Positions 33,701 through 40,201 of a DNA stretch of 40,201 nucleotides are shown here, in pieces (position 1 is the stretch's first letter; every line of letters starts with the position of its first letter). Below the pieces are notes generated by a model. It saw nothing but the letters and a program-made list of their open reading frames with translations. It made no database searches and had not been told where the DNA came from. The DNA lies in assembly GCA_007131745.1 (NCBI GenBank), contig SLPX01000164.1:1-40201 (forward strand). Reading direction: 5' to 3'. Position numbers and translations under genes: made by a program. Origin of the DNA: Myxococcales bacterium. GTDB taxonomy: Bacteria > Myxococcota > Polyangia > HGW-17 > SLPX01.

Positions 33701-34780
33701 TCAACGAGATCCTGTTTGACTTTTAAGTGCATCCACAATCAGTCGAACATCTTGAGCCTTTTGTTTGGGACAAACAAGCACGCCGTTGGATGACGATACA
33801 ACTATCAAGTCTTCAACTCCCAAAAGAGCGATCGTTCTGCCGTCATCCGAATAAGCTATGCAATTCTCCGATCCAACAAAATGAACATCTCCTTCCACTG
33901 CGTTTCCTTTATCATCTTTGACCAGTATATCCTCAAGCGCTGCCCAGGAACCCAAATCGTTCCAGCCGGGATCAGTCGGGATCACCTGGATCTCGTCCAC
34001 CTTTTCCATCACACCGTAGTCGATGGAAACGGCCTCCAAGCTCGGATACACTTGTTTAAGCTCGCCCTCGAACACATCGCGCCCTTCTCTATAAGACGCG
34101 GTCAACCCATAAAGAGCAGCGGCTAATTCAGGCATGAATCGATCCATTTCCGATAAGATCTTCTTCGCGCTCATGAAAAACATTCCACTGTTCCAAAGAT
34201 GTTTACCTTCTTTCAAATACCTTTCTGCTGTTTTCACATCCGGTTTTTCCACAAACCCTTTAGACCAATATACGCCATCCTTCGGGCTGACGGATTCTCC
34301 GATTTCTATGTAACCATAGCCGGTCTCGGGCCGGTCGGGCCGAATGCCCAATGTCACTATGTATCCCTTTGATGCCTGCCTTAGCGCTGTGAGGGCTGCT
34401 TTTTTAAAAGTTTTTTCGTCTCTGACATGATGATCCGCCGGCAACACGGCCATTACCGCGTTTTCATTCACGGAAAAAAGCAACGCGGCAGCCAAGCCGA
34501 TACACGGTGCGGTATTCCTCCCAACCGGTTCGACTATTATTTGCTCTGCGTGGAGATCCCGGAGTTCCCGGCCGACTGATTCGGCTTGATCTTTCGCTGT
34601 TATCACCAAAATTTTTTTTTCTCCCGCCAACGCGGCCGCCCTTTCCACAGCACCCCGAAGCAAAGTGGTTTTTCCCGTCCCAAGAGCCATCAATTGTTTG
34701 GGTCTTCCCTGCCTGGAAGCCGGCCAAAGCCTGGTTCCTCCCCCACCAGCCATTACAACACCATAATAATTATTATTCAT
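33701..34780 (-). CDS. manC: Mannose-1-phosphate guanylyltransferase
   Basis: Makes GDP-mannose from mannose-1-phosphate and GTP, a precursor for polysaccharides and glycan modification. The 359-residue protein has the nucleotidyltransferase signature GGGGTRLWPASRQGRPKQ at residues about 12-29, EPVGRNTAPCIGLAA, PADHHV (metal-binding Asp), ETGYGYIEIG, GFVEKPD and the WNDLGSW end motif. It is the single-domain form, with no C-terminal phosphomannose isomerase. I chose the ATG at 34780 (AGAGGAGA about 8 bases upstream). A long in-frame extension to 35317 is simply antiphase reading through uppP. Seventeen bases separate it from uppP, so the two are an operon. Confidence 0.93.
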   Translation of the reverse strand: MNNNYYGVVMAGGGGTRLWPASRQGRPKQLMALGTGKTTLLRGAVERAAALAGEKKILVITAKDQAESVGRELRDLHAEQIIVEPVGRNTAPCIGLAAALLFSVNENAVMAVLPADHHVRDEKTFKKAALTALRQASKGYIVTLGIRPDRPETGYGYIEIGESVSPKDGVYWSKGFVEKPDVKTAERYLKEGKHLWNSGMFFMSAKKILSEMDRFMPELAAALYGLTASYREGRDVFEGELKQVYPSLEAVSIDYGVMEKVDEIQVIPTDPGWNDLGSWAALEDILVKDDKGNAVEGDVHFVGSENCIAYSDDGRTIALLGVEDLIVVSSSNGVLVCPKQKAQDVRLIVDALKSQTGSR

Positions 34781-34797
34781 CTGCAGGGTCTCCTCTC

Positions 34798-35625
34798 TCA
34801 CCTCAAAAGACTCCATGCAATACCGCTGATTCCCAAGGGTAAAACATAGTAATAAAAAAGGTGCAGCCGCCCACTGTCCAACCACCTGAGCAGCAATCTC
34901 AGTGCCAGGTATCCCACAACTCCCGCGGTCAATGTCCCAAGGACCACAGCGGGAATGTGCGCTCCTCTTATCATTAAAAGGGTATCGGCTTCCAATAAAA
35001 CAGCACCCAAAATGGCAGGTATGGATATCAAAAAAGAAAAGCGGGCGCTGTCTTTTCGGTCGATGCCCAACAACAAAGCTGCCGCTATGGTCGTCCCGGA
35101 CCTTGAGATTCCCGGAAACGCTGCCAAACCCTGTGCCGCTCCGATAAAAAGAGCGAAACGCCACGTAATCTCTTTTTTCTGCTCCCCAGCGAAAAACCGG
35201 ATGACAAAAAGCATCCCCGCGGTGAAAACCAATCCCAGGGAAACTAAAAGCAGGCTTCCGGCAAAAGCATGCCACACCCGGGATATGGCCAATCCCAGCA
35301 AGGCAGTCGGAAGACATGCAATTATTATCAATACTCCCATCCGCGCTCCCTGCTTATCCCTCCATGCGACTCTGATATCCTGCTTAGGCCCGACAGCAAC
35401 TGCCAAGAAAGAAAAGCTTTCCACAACCACATGCCGGATGTCTTTTCTGTAGTGCACAAAAACAGCTCCGAGGGTTCCCAAATGAAGTGCAGCGGCAAGA
35501 TAAAGACGGGGTTCCATTCCGAAAAACTGTTCCAGCAAAGCCAGGTGACCTGACGAGCTTACGGGAAGAAACTCGGTTAAGCCCTGCACTACTCCCTGTA
35601 AAAGACATATGAAAACATCCGGCAT
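34798..35625 (-). CDS. uppP: Undecaprenyl-diphosphatase
   Basis: Recycles undecaprenyl diphosphate to the monophosphate carrier at the outer face of the inner membrane, and gives bacitracin tolerance. The 275-residue protein has about eight helices and both BacA/UppP signatures: LPVSSSGHLALLEQFF (about residues 20-35), with the conserved Glu before it (QGLTEFLPVSSSGH), and GISRSGTT (about 173-180). Length is normal. It is upstream of manC on the same strand. A strong terminator belonging to the preceding lipoprotein gene lies only 40 bases upstream, so it needs its own promoter in 35626-35664, where only a TAAGAT -10-like site is visible. Confidence 0.96.
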   Translation of the reverse strand: MPDVFICLLQGVVQGLTEFLPVSSSGHLALLEQFFGMEPRLYLAAALHLGTLGAVFVHYRKDIRHVVVESFSFLAVAVGPKQDIRVAWRDKQGARMGVLIIIACLPTALLGLAISRVWHAFAGSLLLVSLGLVFTAGMLFVIRFFAGEQKKEITWRFALFIGAAQGLAAFPGISRSGTTIAAALLLGIDRKDSARFSFLISIPAILGAVLLEADTLLMIRGAHIPAVVLGTLTAGVVGYLALRLLLRWLDSGRLHLFYYYVLPLGISGIAWSLLR

Positions 35626-35664
35626 ATCTTACACCGTTGCGCTTGGAATGTGTCTCTCGGGGTC

Positions 35665-35695
35665 AAAAAAAAGGCGGCTCTGGAATAGAGCCGCC
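35665..35695 (-). terminator. Rho-independent terminator of the 36798 lipoprotein gene
   Basis: On the minus strand, a nine-pair stem GGCGGCTCT / AGAGCCGCC (35695-35687 with 35681-35673) and a five-base loop, followed at once by eight T. It is the strongest terminator in the window and lies 42 bases after the lipoprotein stop. Confidence 0.88.
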
Positions 35696-35736
35696 CTATG
35701 TCTCAACTACATGATCGAAAAACGCACCGATCAATC

Positions 35737-36798
35737 TCAGTTGTCAATGGTTATCGATACTGCTGAAACCATAACACCGAGAGATACAAGATCTCTAACC
35801 CCGTCGCCTGTGGAGTCCACATCCGGCCTGAGAGCGGTGGCAAAGAGATTGGAGCATCTGATCTCGGTTTCGGTCAATACGGGTCCATCCGGTTCGGTTG
35901 CCGGATCCCACACAGCGCATTCGCCTTCGCCGGGAACAACATGCTCACAACCTTCCGGAACCGGGCTGCAGTCACCGTCAAGAGAATTGATCACGAAATC
36001 GCCTACGCCGCCTTCCGGATCTTCCAAAGTAGCTTCGTTCAGCCATTTCACTACCTCGGGAATAACGATGTTATTTATTGTATCCCTGCTCAATCCGCCG
36101 CCGATCATAACGTCCGTCCAAGAATCCGGAGTCATTGGGTGCTCCATAGCAATTACCTGAGCCGCATTGAGGGGCAGATCCAAAAGAATATCTCCAAACG
36201 CTATCGAGATCGTCAAATCAGACGGCCCTGCCTCCACGTATCCCTGTATCAACTGGCCGCACAAGTGGAGGTTGCGGTCAAACCCTTCGGCAATAGAGGC
36301 ATGATTATTGCCTACATCAAAAAGCTGCTCGGTCGCATCGCTGGTTCCCTGAAAAACCTGGACCGCCATGGATTCATCCGCTGTCCAGTCCGACACCACC
36401 AGGCGTCCGAGCAATATAATTGATCCATCTTGTATCGCCTGAGCGACCATTTCATTCGGGTCGGCCTCGCCAGCGGGAACAACTCCCAGCAGAGCGCCCA
36501 GTTTGTTGTTGATGTTTCCGTCCCCTGTCATGTCAACACCGATATTATCAGATGCGCTTTTCGGTAAAATGAGTTCCGATACTATATAGTCGTACTCCTC
36601 ACCAACGTTCAGGTCGCAGGTGAACTCACAATCAGGACACCACAAGCGATCTTCTCCCGGATCGCATACTCCGTCGTAATTACAGGGAAATTGATCGCCA
36701 TTTCCATTCGACCCTTTCCCATCGTCGCTGCAACCGCCAAGCATTGCTCCAATGAAGCATCCCGCAACCATAAGTATCCATAAATTCCTTTGTTTCAT
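35737..36798 (-). CDS. Lipoprotein with myxobacterial-type Cys motif; function unknown
   Basis: A 353-residue exported lipoprotein. The signal peptide (1-22) ends MLGGC, with Cys near residue 23, then a Gly/Asn/Ser linker. Residues about 38-62 contain PCNYDGVCDPGED and WCPDCEFTCD, a Cys-rich motif seen repeatedly in secreted proteins of Myxococcota and relatives and thought to bind metal or form disulphides. The main part (about 65-330) is acidic with DMTGDGNINN and DSTGDGVRD, which look like EF-hand/dockerin-type calcium loops. I recognise no enzymatic family. The ribosome site AAAAGGAG is about 8 bases from the ATG, a strong terminator follows, and the gene is monocistronic. A weak promoter TTTACA-17-TAGTAA lies upstream. 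It is probably a periplasmic or surface protein. Confidence 0.82.
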   Translation of the reverse strand: MKQRNLWILMVAGCFIGAMLGGCSDDGKGSNGNGDQFPCNYDGVCDPGEDRLWCPDCEFTCDLNVGEEYDYIVSELILPKSASDNIGVDMTGDGNINNKLGALLGVVPAGEADPNEMVAQAIQDGSIILLGRLVVSDWTADESMAVQVFQGTSDATEQLFDVGNNHASIAEGFDRNLHLCGQLIQGYVEAGPSDLTISIAFGDILLDLPLNAAQVIAMEHPMTPDSWTDVMIGGGLSRDTINNIVIPEVVKWLNEATLEDPEGGVGDFVINSLDGDCSPVPEGCEHVVPGEGECAVWDPATEPDGPVLTETEIRCSNLFATALRPDVDSTGDGVRDLVSLGVMVSAVSITIDN

Positions 36799-36949
36799 CT
36801 CTTACTCCTTTTGAATTTTTCCAATGCGCATCATTTACTAAGCTGAGTTTTCGAACATGTAAAGTTTTCCTTTTTTGCTCCTTACCATTATTAACCCAAG
36901 GTTTTTTCCATGGCAAGCATTCCCGTGCTCGCGCTGGGTAAAAGATCAT

Positions 36950-36978
36950 TTGACAAAAACATCACTCCTCCATATATA
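36950..36978 (+). promoter_or_regulatory. Sigma-70-type promoter of rpoZ
   Basis: A consensus -35 TTGACA (36950-36955), exactly 17 bases, and TATATA (36973-36978). The predicted start near 36985 leaves a leader of about 65 bases before the GTG at 37049. A second TTGACA at 36991 has no good -10. Confidence 0.6.
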
Positions 36979-37048
36979 TCGGTGGTTTGATTGACAAAAC
37001 TCGGATCCGCAAAAACGGTCTCCGAACACAAAACAGAGGATCACCACC

Positions 37049-37273
37049 GTGGCACGTGTAACTGTAGAAGATTGTCTCCGCCAAGAACACAACCGTTTCG
37101 CTCTTGTTGTATTGGCCGCCAAAAGATCCAGGGCTTTGGCCAAAGGAGCCTCTCCACTTGTCCAATGCAACAACAAACCGGTCGTCACCGCGCTCAGGGA
37201 AATCGCGGATGACAAGGTTGGTTTCAATGAAAATGTAACGGAAGTGGTAAACGATTACTTGAAGGAAATGTAG
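37049..37273 (+). CDS. rpoZ: RNA polymerase omega subunit
   Basis: Smallest RNA polymerase subunit; it helps assembly of beta' and, in many bacteria, forms part of the ppGpp site. The 74-residue protein begins with [10 protein letters not shown] and includes the conserved [16 protein letters not shown] and [10 protein letters not shown] segments. The start codon is GTG, with GAGGA 9 bases upstream. The GTG is supported by the family's universal N-terminus. It has its own promoter and is followed by a weak terminator-like hairpin. spoT and gmk, frequent neighbours, are absent. Confidence 0.95.
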   Translation: MARVTVEDCLRQEHNRFALVVLAAKRSRALAKGASPLVQCNNKPVVTALREIADDKVGFNENVTEVVNDYLKEM

Positions 37274-37274
37274 C

Positions 37275-37299
37275 ACGACCGCGTCGGTGGCGGCCGTTT
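37275..37299 (+). terminator. Weak terminator-like hairpin after rpoZ
   Basis: ACGACCGC (37275-37282) can pair with GCGGCCGT (37290-37297) with one mismatch, followed by only TTT. It may partly separate rpoZ from the PATAN-J gene; the T run is too short for a confident call. Confidence 0.25.
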
Positions 37300-37378
37300 C
37301 TCCAAACATCTTCTCAAGCATTTCTTTTCTCTTCTTTTTTTTGCCGGATTTCCCGAAATACCTATCATTGATAACGGA

Positions 37379-38365
37379 ATGAAAACCGACTTTGGATATA
37401 TCCGCAGCGGAAAAATCGCCGTTGTCCTCTGTGAACTGAGCGGTCAAAAAGCCACTGGTGTATTTTGCGTCGCCCGTAACCTCCATTCATGGAAAGCCGG
37501 GCTTCGCGACGGCCGGCTTAACGATATTTCCATGCCCGAAGGTTACACAGACCCCTTGCTTGGAGAGCTGCTGGTAAGGTTCGGAGTTGTCGACAGAGCG
37601 ACGATTCAGGCATCACTCCGGGAATCGAAAAGCAACGGTTCATTGCAAGGCCGAATACTTTTGAATCAAGGGTTGCCTGACCCGGCACTCCGGACCGCGC
37701 TGAAAAAACAAGCTCGCGATCGTTTTTCCAGGTTCCTGAGGTATGCGGGCGGAATATGTTCTTTTCATAAAAACCGAAAACTCGGAGGAAAAAGCAAGCT
37801 GGGACATCCCCTCGATCCCATCGAAGAATGCCGGCGCAATATCGCCCTGATGTACAAATCCTGCACCGACAATCTTCTGCAAAGCGGGGGCGACCTTGAA
37901 ATCAAGCTGTGTACAAATCGGATCCCGAATCATTTGCTCAAATATTCCTGGGAGCGGTGCATTCTGGAAGACCTATACAAGAATGGCTCTCAAACCGTCA
38001 CCCGGTTTTTGGCAAACGCTCCCGATATCGCTTCAGGGATACTTTCGTTTCATTTTCTGAAAGAAATGAATGTGATACAAGTAGCCAATCCGCGCATCTG
38101 GTATTATTCGCAAAACCCGGTGAAGAATCCTTATCAGCCGGACCGCAGCCAAGCCGATGCAGTCGGGTCGCAACGAAAAACAAACACCGAAGACATGGAA
38201 GAGAGTCTTAAAAGATGGTGGAGAACCATGGCCAGGCGATATCATCCGGACAAACACATGGATGCAGCCCCGGAGATCCGCCGGCTCTTTGCCCAACGTT
38301 TCGCCGAAGCAAGGGATACATATCGCCGCTGCTTGAAGCACAAAGTCTTGCCCGAACATTTTTGA
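37379..38365 (+). CDS. PATAN (DUF4388)-like domain fused to a C-terminal J domain
   Basis: A 328-residue cytosolic protein. Residues about 5-140 resemble the PATAN/DUF4388 domain: IRSGKIAVVLCELSGQKATGVFCVA, WKAGLRDGRLNDISMP, a LLGELLVRFGVVDRATIQASL helical insert and RFLRYAGGICSF. The domain is frequent in deltaproteobacterial and Deinococcus signalling proteins. The middle (about 150-240) is a helical extension. Residues about 268-325 are a DnaJ-type J domain: LKRWWRTMARRYHPDKHMDAAPEIRR, with the intact HPD tripeptide that stimulates DnaK. Such fusions couple a signalling or scaffolding domain to Hsp70 recruitment; the client is unknown. The ribosome site is weak (ACGGA). It lies 22 bases upstream of the RtcB-like gene, so co-transcription is likely. 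Confidence 0.82.
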   Translation: MKTDFGYIRSGKIAVVLCELSGQKATGVFCVARNLHSWKAGLRDGRLNDISMPEGYTDPLLGELLVRFGVVDRATIQASLRESKSNGSLQGRILLNQGLPDPALRTALKKQARDRFSRFLRYAGGICSFHKNRKLGGKSKLGHPLDPIEECRRNIALMYKSCTDNLLQSGGDLEIKLCTNRIPNHLLKYSWERCILEDLYKNGSQTVTRFLANAPDIASGILSFHFLKEMNVIQVANPRIWYYSQNPVKNPYQPDRSQADAVGSQRKTNTEDMEESLKRWWRTMARRYHPDKHMDAAPEIRRLFAQRFAEARDTYRRCLKHKVLPEHF

Positions 38366-38387
38366 TCCTTTACGGTCAGGGAGGATC

Positions 38388-39686
38388 ATGATCATCAAAC
38401 CCGACAGCTTGCTGGAAAAAGCGAAAAAACATCTTTTCGTTGCCGGAGTGGGTGATACGGCGGAAAAGCTTACCTCGCTCAACATGGCCCACGGCCTGGC
38501 CAAGATTCATCATTACCAAATCACCAGGGGCCTTTTTCCGGATTGCATATTCATCGGGGCGCCGGATGCCACGGTCACGCGAAACGCAAACAGGTGGCTT
38601 CGAGGAATCGGGTACGGTGGCTTGATAAGCTGGAGTGGCGATTTCTCCATCCTTGACATTAAACCGAACGGTTGTGGAATGCTCATGGGTTTGCTTCCGG
38701 AGCTGCCTCCAAAGGAATCCGTTAAAAAAAGATGGCAAGAACTCCGGCGAAATCCATTGAGGATCGACTCCCGAAAAATCGAGTGGGATCTGGGCGCTGG
38801 TAATCACTTTATTATCCTTTGTACACCCCGCGAAACAGAGGAGAAATGGAACCTTCCTTGGAAAGGACCGGTGTTCATACTTCACTCATCGGGCAAGGAA
38901 AACCGGGGAGAAACTGAATTGGGACCCGGATTGTATTGGGATCAATCGCGAAAATTACAAAAAGTAATGGTGACACATTCCACCCCATGGGGGGATCTTT
39001 CTGTTTTGGAAGGCATTCACGCACAGGAATATCATCGCCATTGCATAAATGTGCATTCCTTCCAGATGAAACGGAGGCGCCTTTTGGCTGAAGCGCTTCT
39101 TGGTGAATATGAAACCTTGTTCAACGGCACTCACCAGGGAATTCATTCTCCGGGCAACGCTGTAGTCGGTTGTTACAAGTTCGGCCCCCCGGAACTGTCT
39201 CACATGATCCAAGGCCCGGACAATCCTGATAATCCAGTTGTATTTCCATTGACCCTCAGGCCGGACTTGCCGGTTTACCTGTTGGAACCGGCACAGAATT
39301 TTATTCCGGAAGTACTCGAAGAAATGGGCTGGAACGACCGCCTTGCCGAGATCGGAGCGACACGCCGCGTACAGGAATCCAACTTACTTCCGCACGGAGG
39401 AGGCACAGCGTACAAATATTTGCAAAACCCCTGGGTCCTTAGAGAAAACGGACAAAGGATTTTCGGCGCGGAAATCGTTGACACCCCCGACCGAAAGAGC
39501 ATTTTCGAGAGGTTGGAACATCTTACCGATGTAGTTGCAGACAAGCGGACCGTGACGTTCAAGCACCCAAGAAACCTTCCGTTTACATACCGGGGAAAAG
39601 AAGTTTTGGATCGGACCCTGGAATGCAGAATGGGACGGAAAAGAGGCAGTCTGCAGATTTGTTGGAGCTTGGGAGGCAAGAAGTGA
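38388..39686 (+). CDS. Divergent RtcB-family (RNA ligase-like) protein
   Basis: A 432-residue protein, close to the length of RtcB (about 400-480), which joins 2',3'-cyclic phosphate and 5'-OH RNA ends using GTP and manganese. Overall identity looks very low, but the order of metal and active-site motifs matches. ILDIKPNGCGM (Asp90, Cys96) corresponds to the D-I-x-C-G-M motif, and WDLGAGNHFI (His140) to GTLGGGNHFIE. VFILHSSGKENRG (His166) corresponds to VMIHSGSRGxG, and AQEYHRHCINVHSFQMKRRRLLAEAL to the AQxYARxNR helix. GTHQGIH (His249/His253) corresponds to the CHHN segment, and LLPHGGGTAYKY (His336) to the guanylylated-His SHGAGR motif. I infer a remote RtcB relative; activity and substrate are unknown. 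GGAGG is about 6 bases before the ATG. The stop overlaps the next gene start (GTGA). Confidence 0.65.
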   Translation: MIIKPDSLLEKAKKHLFVAGVGDTAEKLTSLNMAHGLAKIHHYQITRGLFPDCIFIGAPDATVTRNANRWLRGIGYGGLISWSGDFSILDIKPNGCGMLMGLLPELPPKESVKKRWQELRRNPLRIDSRKIEWDLGAGNHFIILCTPRETEEKWNLPWKGPVFILHSSGKENRGETELGPGLYWDQSRKLQKVMVTHSTPWGDLSVLEGIHAQEYHRHCINVHSFQMKRRRLLAEALLGEYETLFNGTHQGIHSPGNAVVGCYKFGPPELSHMIQGPDNPDNPVVFPLTLRPDLPVYLLEPAQNFIPEVLEEMGWNDRLAEIGATRRVQESNLLPHGGGTAYKYLQNPWVLRENGQRIFGAEIVDTPDRKSIFERLEHLTDVVADKRTVTFKHPRNLPFTYRGKEVLDRTLECRMGRKRGSLQICWSLGGKK

Positions 39687-40201
39687 CTCAGCTCAGAAAT
39701 GTGCTACTGAAAACGCTCAGAATTTCCAAAGAAGACCTCCCTCAACTCATGGTTCTGTGGACTCTCTACGCGCTTTTGTCGTGCAGCGTAGAAGTTGCCA
39801 AGCTGGTGGCTGAAGTACTTTTTCTCAGCCGCGCCGGCATCAAGTGGCTGCCGTCACTTTTCGTAGGTCAAGCTCTAATAAGCACTCTTGCGGCGATAGG
39901 GTACGTCATCCTTGTAAAACGGTGGAGCAACACTCTGGTATTTGCAGGACTCCTGGTCGTATTCGGAGTAACCATGGCAGCCACGAGCCTGGGGGCCGAC
40001 TGGGTCCGGGGAACTGTCTCATACGGCCTGGTTTTCGTCTGCGCGGAAGCGGGTTCAACGTTGTTCAAAATTCATTGGGGCATACATATCCTGGACATCT
40101 ATGATCAGAAATCCGCTTCCCGGTTATTTCCCTTTCTGTTCACCGGAGCCGCCCTGGGACGCGCAGGCGGCGGAGCGGTGATAAGACAAGGAACAGTATA
40201 C
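39683..40201 (+). CDS. NTP/NDP-exchange (TlcC/Npt)-like membrane transporter, 5' part
   Basis: The first 173 residues of a polytopic membrane protein running off the right edge. It begins with GTG in a GTGA overlap with the RtcB-like stop. After a short cytosolic N-terminus there are about five membrane helices: QLMVLWTLYALLSCSVEVAKLVAEVLFL, LPSLFVGQALISTLAAIGYVILV, LVFAGLLVVFGVTMAATSL, a segment around YGLVFVCAEAGSTLF and LFPFLFTGAALGRAGGG. The pattern WxxYALLSCS...A..LFLSR, the W-H-I-DIYDQKSASRLFPF loop and the GR-GGG motif resemble the ATP/ADP carrier-like MFS proteins (Npt family) found in many free-living bacteria. Substrate is unproven. Coupling to an RNA-ligase-like protein is unusual. 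Confidence 0.72.
   Translation, partial: MTQLRNVLLKTLRISKEDLPQLMVLWTLYALLSCSVEVAKLVAEVLFLSRAGIKWLPSLFVGQALISTLAAIGYVILVKRWSNTLVFAGLLVVFGVTMAATSLGADWVRGTVSYGLVFVCAEAGSTLFKIHWGIHILDIYDQKSASRLFPFLFTGAALGRAGGGAVIRQGTVY

Noticed and set aside
34781..35317. Long N-terminal extension of manC
   Set aside because: The extension is an out-of-frame reading of uppP; the ATG at 34780 has a ribosome site and the family's N-terminus.

Overview
The window comes from a Gram-negative bacterium of medium GC content and reads like an uncultured deltaproteobacterial or Myxococcota-related lineage. The signs are several lipoproteins with Cys-rich or Ig-like regions, one of them carrying the DGVCDPGE-type motif common in myxobacterial secreted proteins. 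Others are a PATAN + J-domain fusion, PilZ proteins, a Thg1-like protein, a YbjN-PspA pair and two good sigma-54 promoter matches. This placement is inference; no rRNA, tRNA or ribosomal protein gene is present to anchor it. I saw no insertion sequence, phage gene, CRISPR array or tRNA.

Layout. 1-3661 (minus) is the cell-shape operon mreB-mreC-mreD-mrdA (PBP2), cut by the window edge at the PBP2 active site. 4063-6792 (plus) holds a large orphan lipoprotein, a small conserved protein behind a sigma-54-type promoter, and a secreted helix-hairpin-helix protein. 6823-11580 (minus) is one very large gene: a methyltransferase-like domain followed by about 1300 residues of coiled coil. 11805-16850 (plus) is a binding protein / sensor histidine kinase pair, then guaB with its own promoter and a stem-loop that starts at the predicted first transcribed base. 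16943-18043 (minus) is a PP2C phosphatase. 18278-20592 (plus) is MTA phosphorylase, a TPR lipoprotein and a PfkB sugar kinase, tightly coupled and preceded by a hairpin-rich leader.

20596-24014 (minus) is hypA-hypB-hypF for [NiFe]-hydrogenase maturation, with no hydrogenase or hypCDE in view. 24279-25016 (plus) is an SbsA-like Ig-domain lipoprotein behind a near-perfect sigma-54 promoter. 25036-28139 (minus) holds an aminotransferase, a divergent Thg1-family protein and a Rieske-like protein that has lost one histidine ligand. 28311-31152 (minus) is uppS-cdsA-dxr, the common isoprenoid/phospholipid cluster. 31359-33680 (plus) is a compact YbjN / PspA / small exported protein / PilZ operon, probably an envelope-stress module. 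33701-35625 (minus) is uppP-manC, supplying lipid carrier and GDP-mannose. 35737-36798 (minus) is another lipoprotein with a clear terminator. 37049-40201 (plus) is rpoZ, a PATAN-J fusion, a strongly diverged RtcB-family protein that appears to keep the catalytic Cys and His set, and the start of an NTP/NDP-transporter-like membrane protein translationally coupled to it.

Overall this is a chromosomal housekeeping region (cell wall, isoprenoids, purines, transcription) interspersed with lineage-specific genes. The most unusual items are the RtcB-like/transporter/J-domain cluster, the altered Thg1-like and Rieske proteins, the 1585-residue coiled-coil protein, and the structured leaders of guaB and mtnP.
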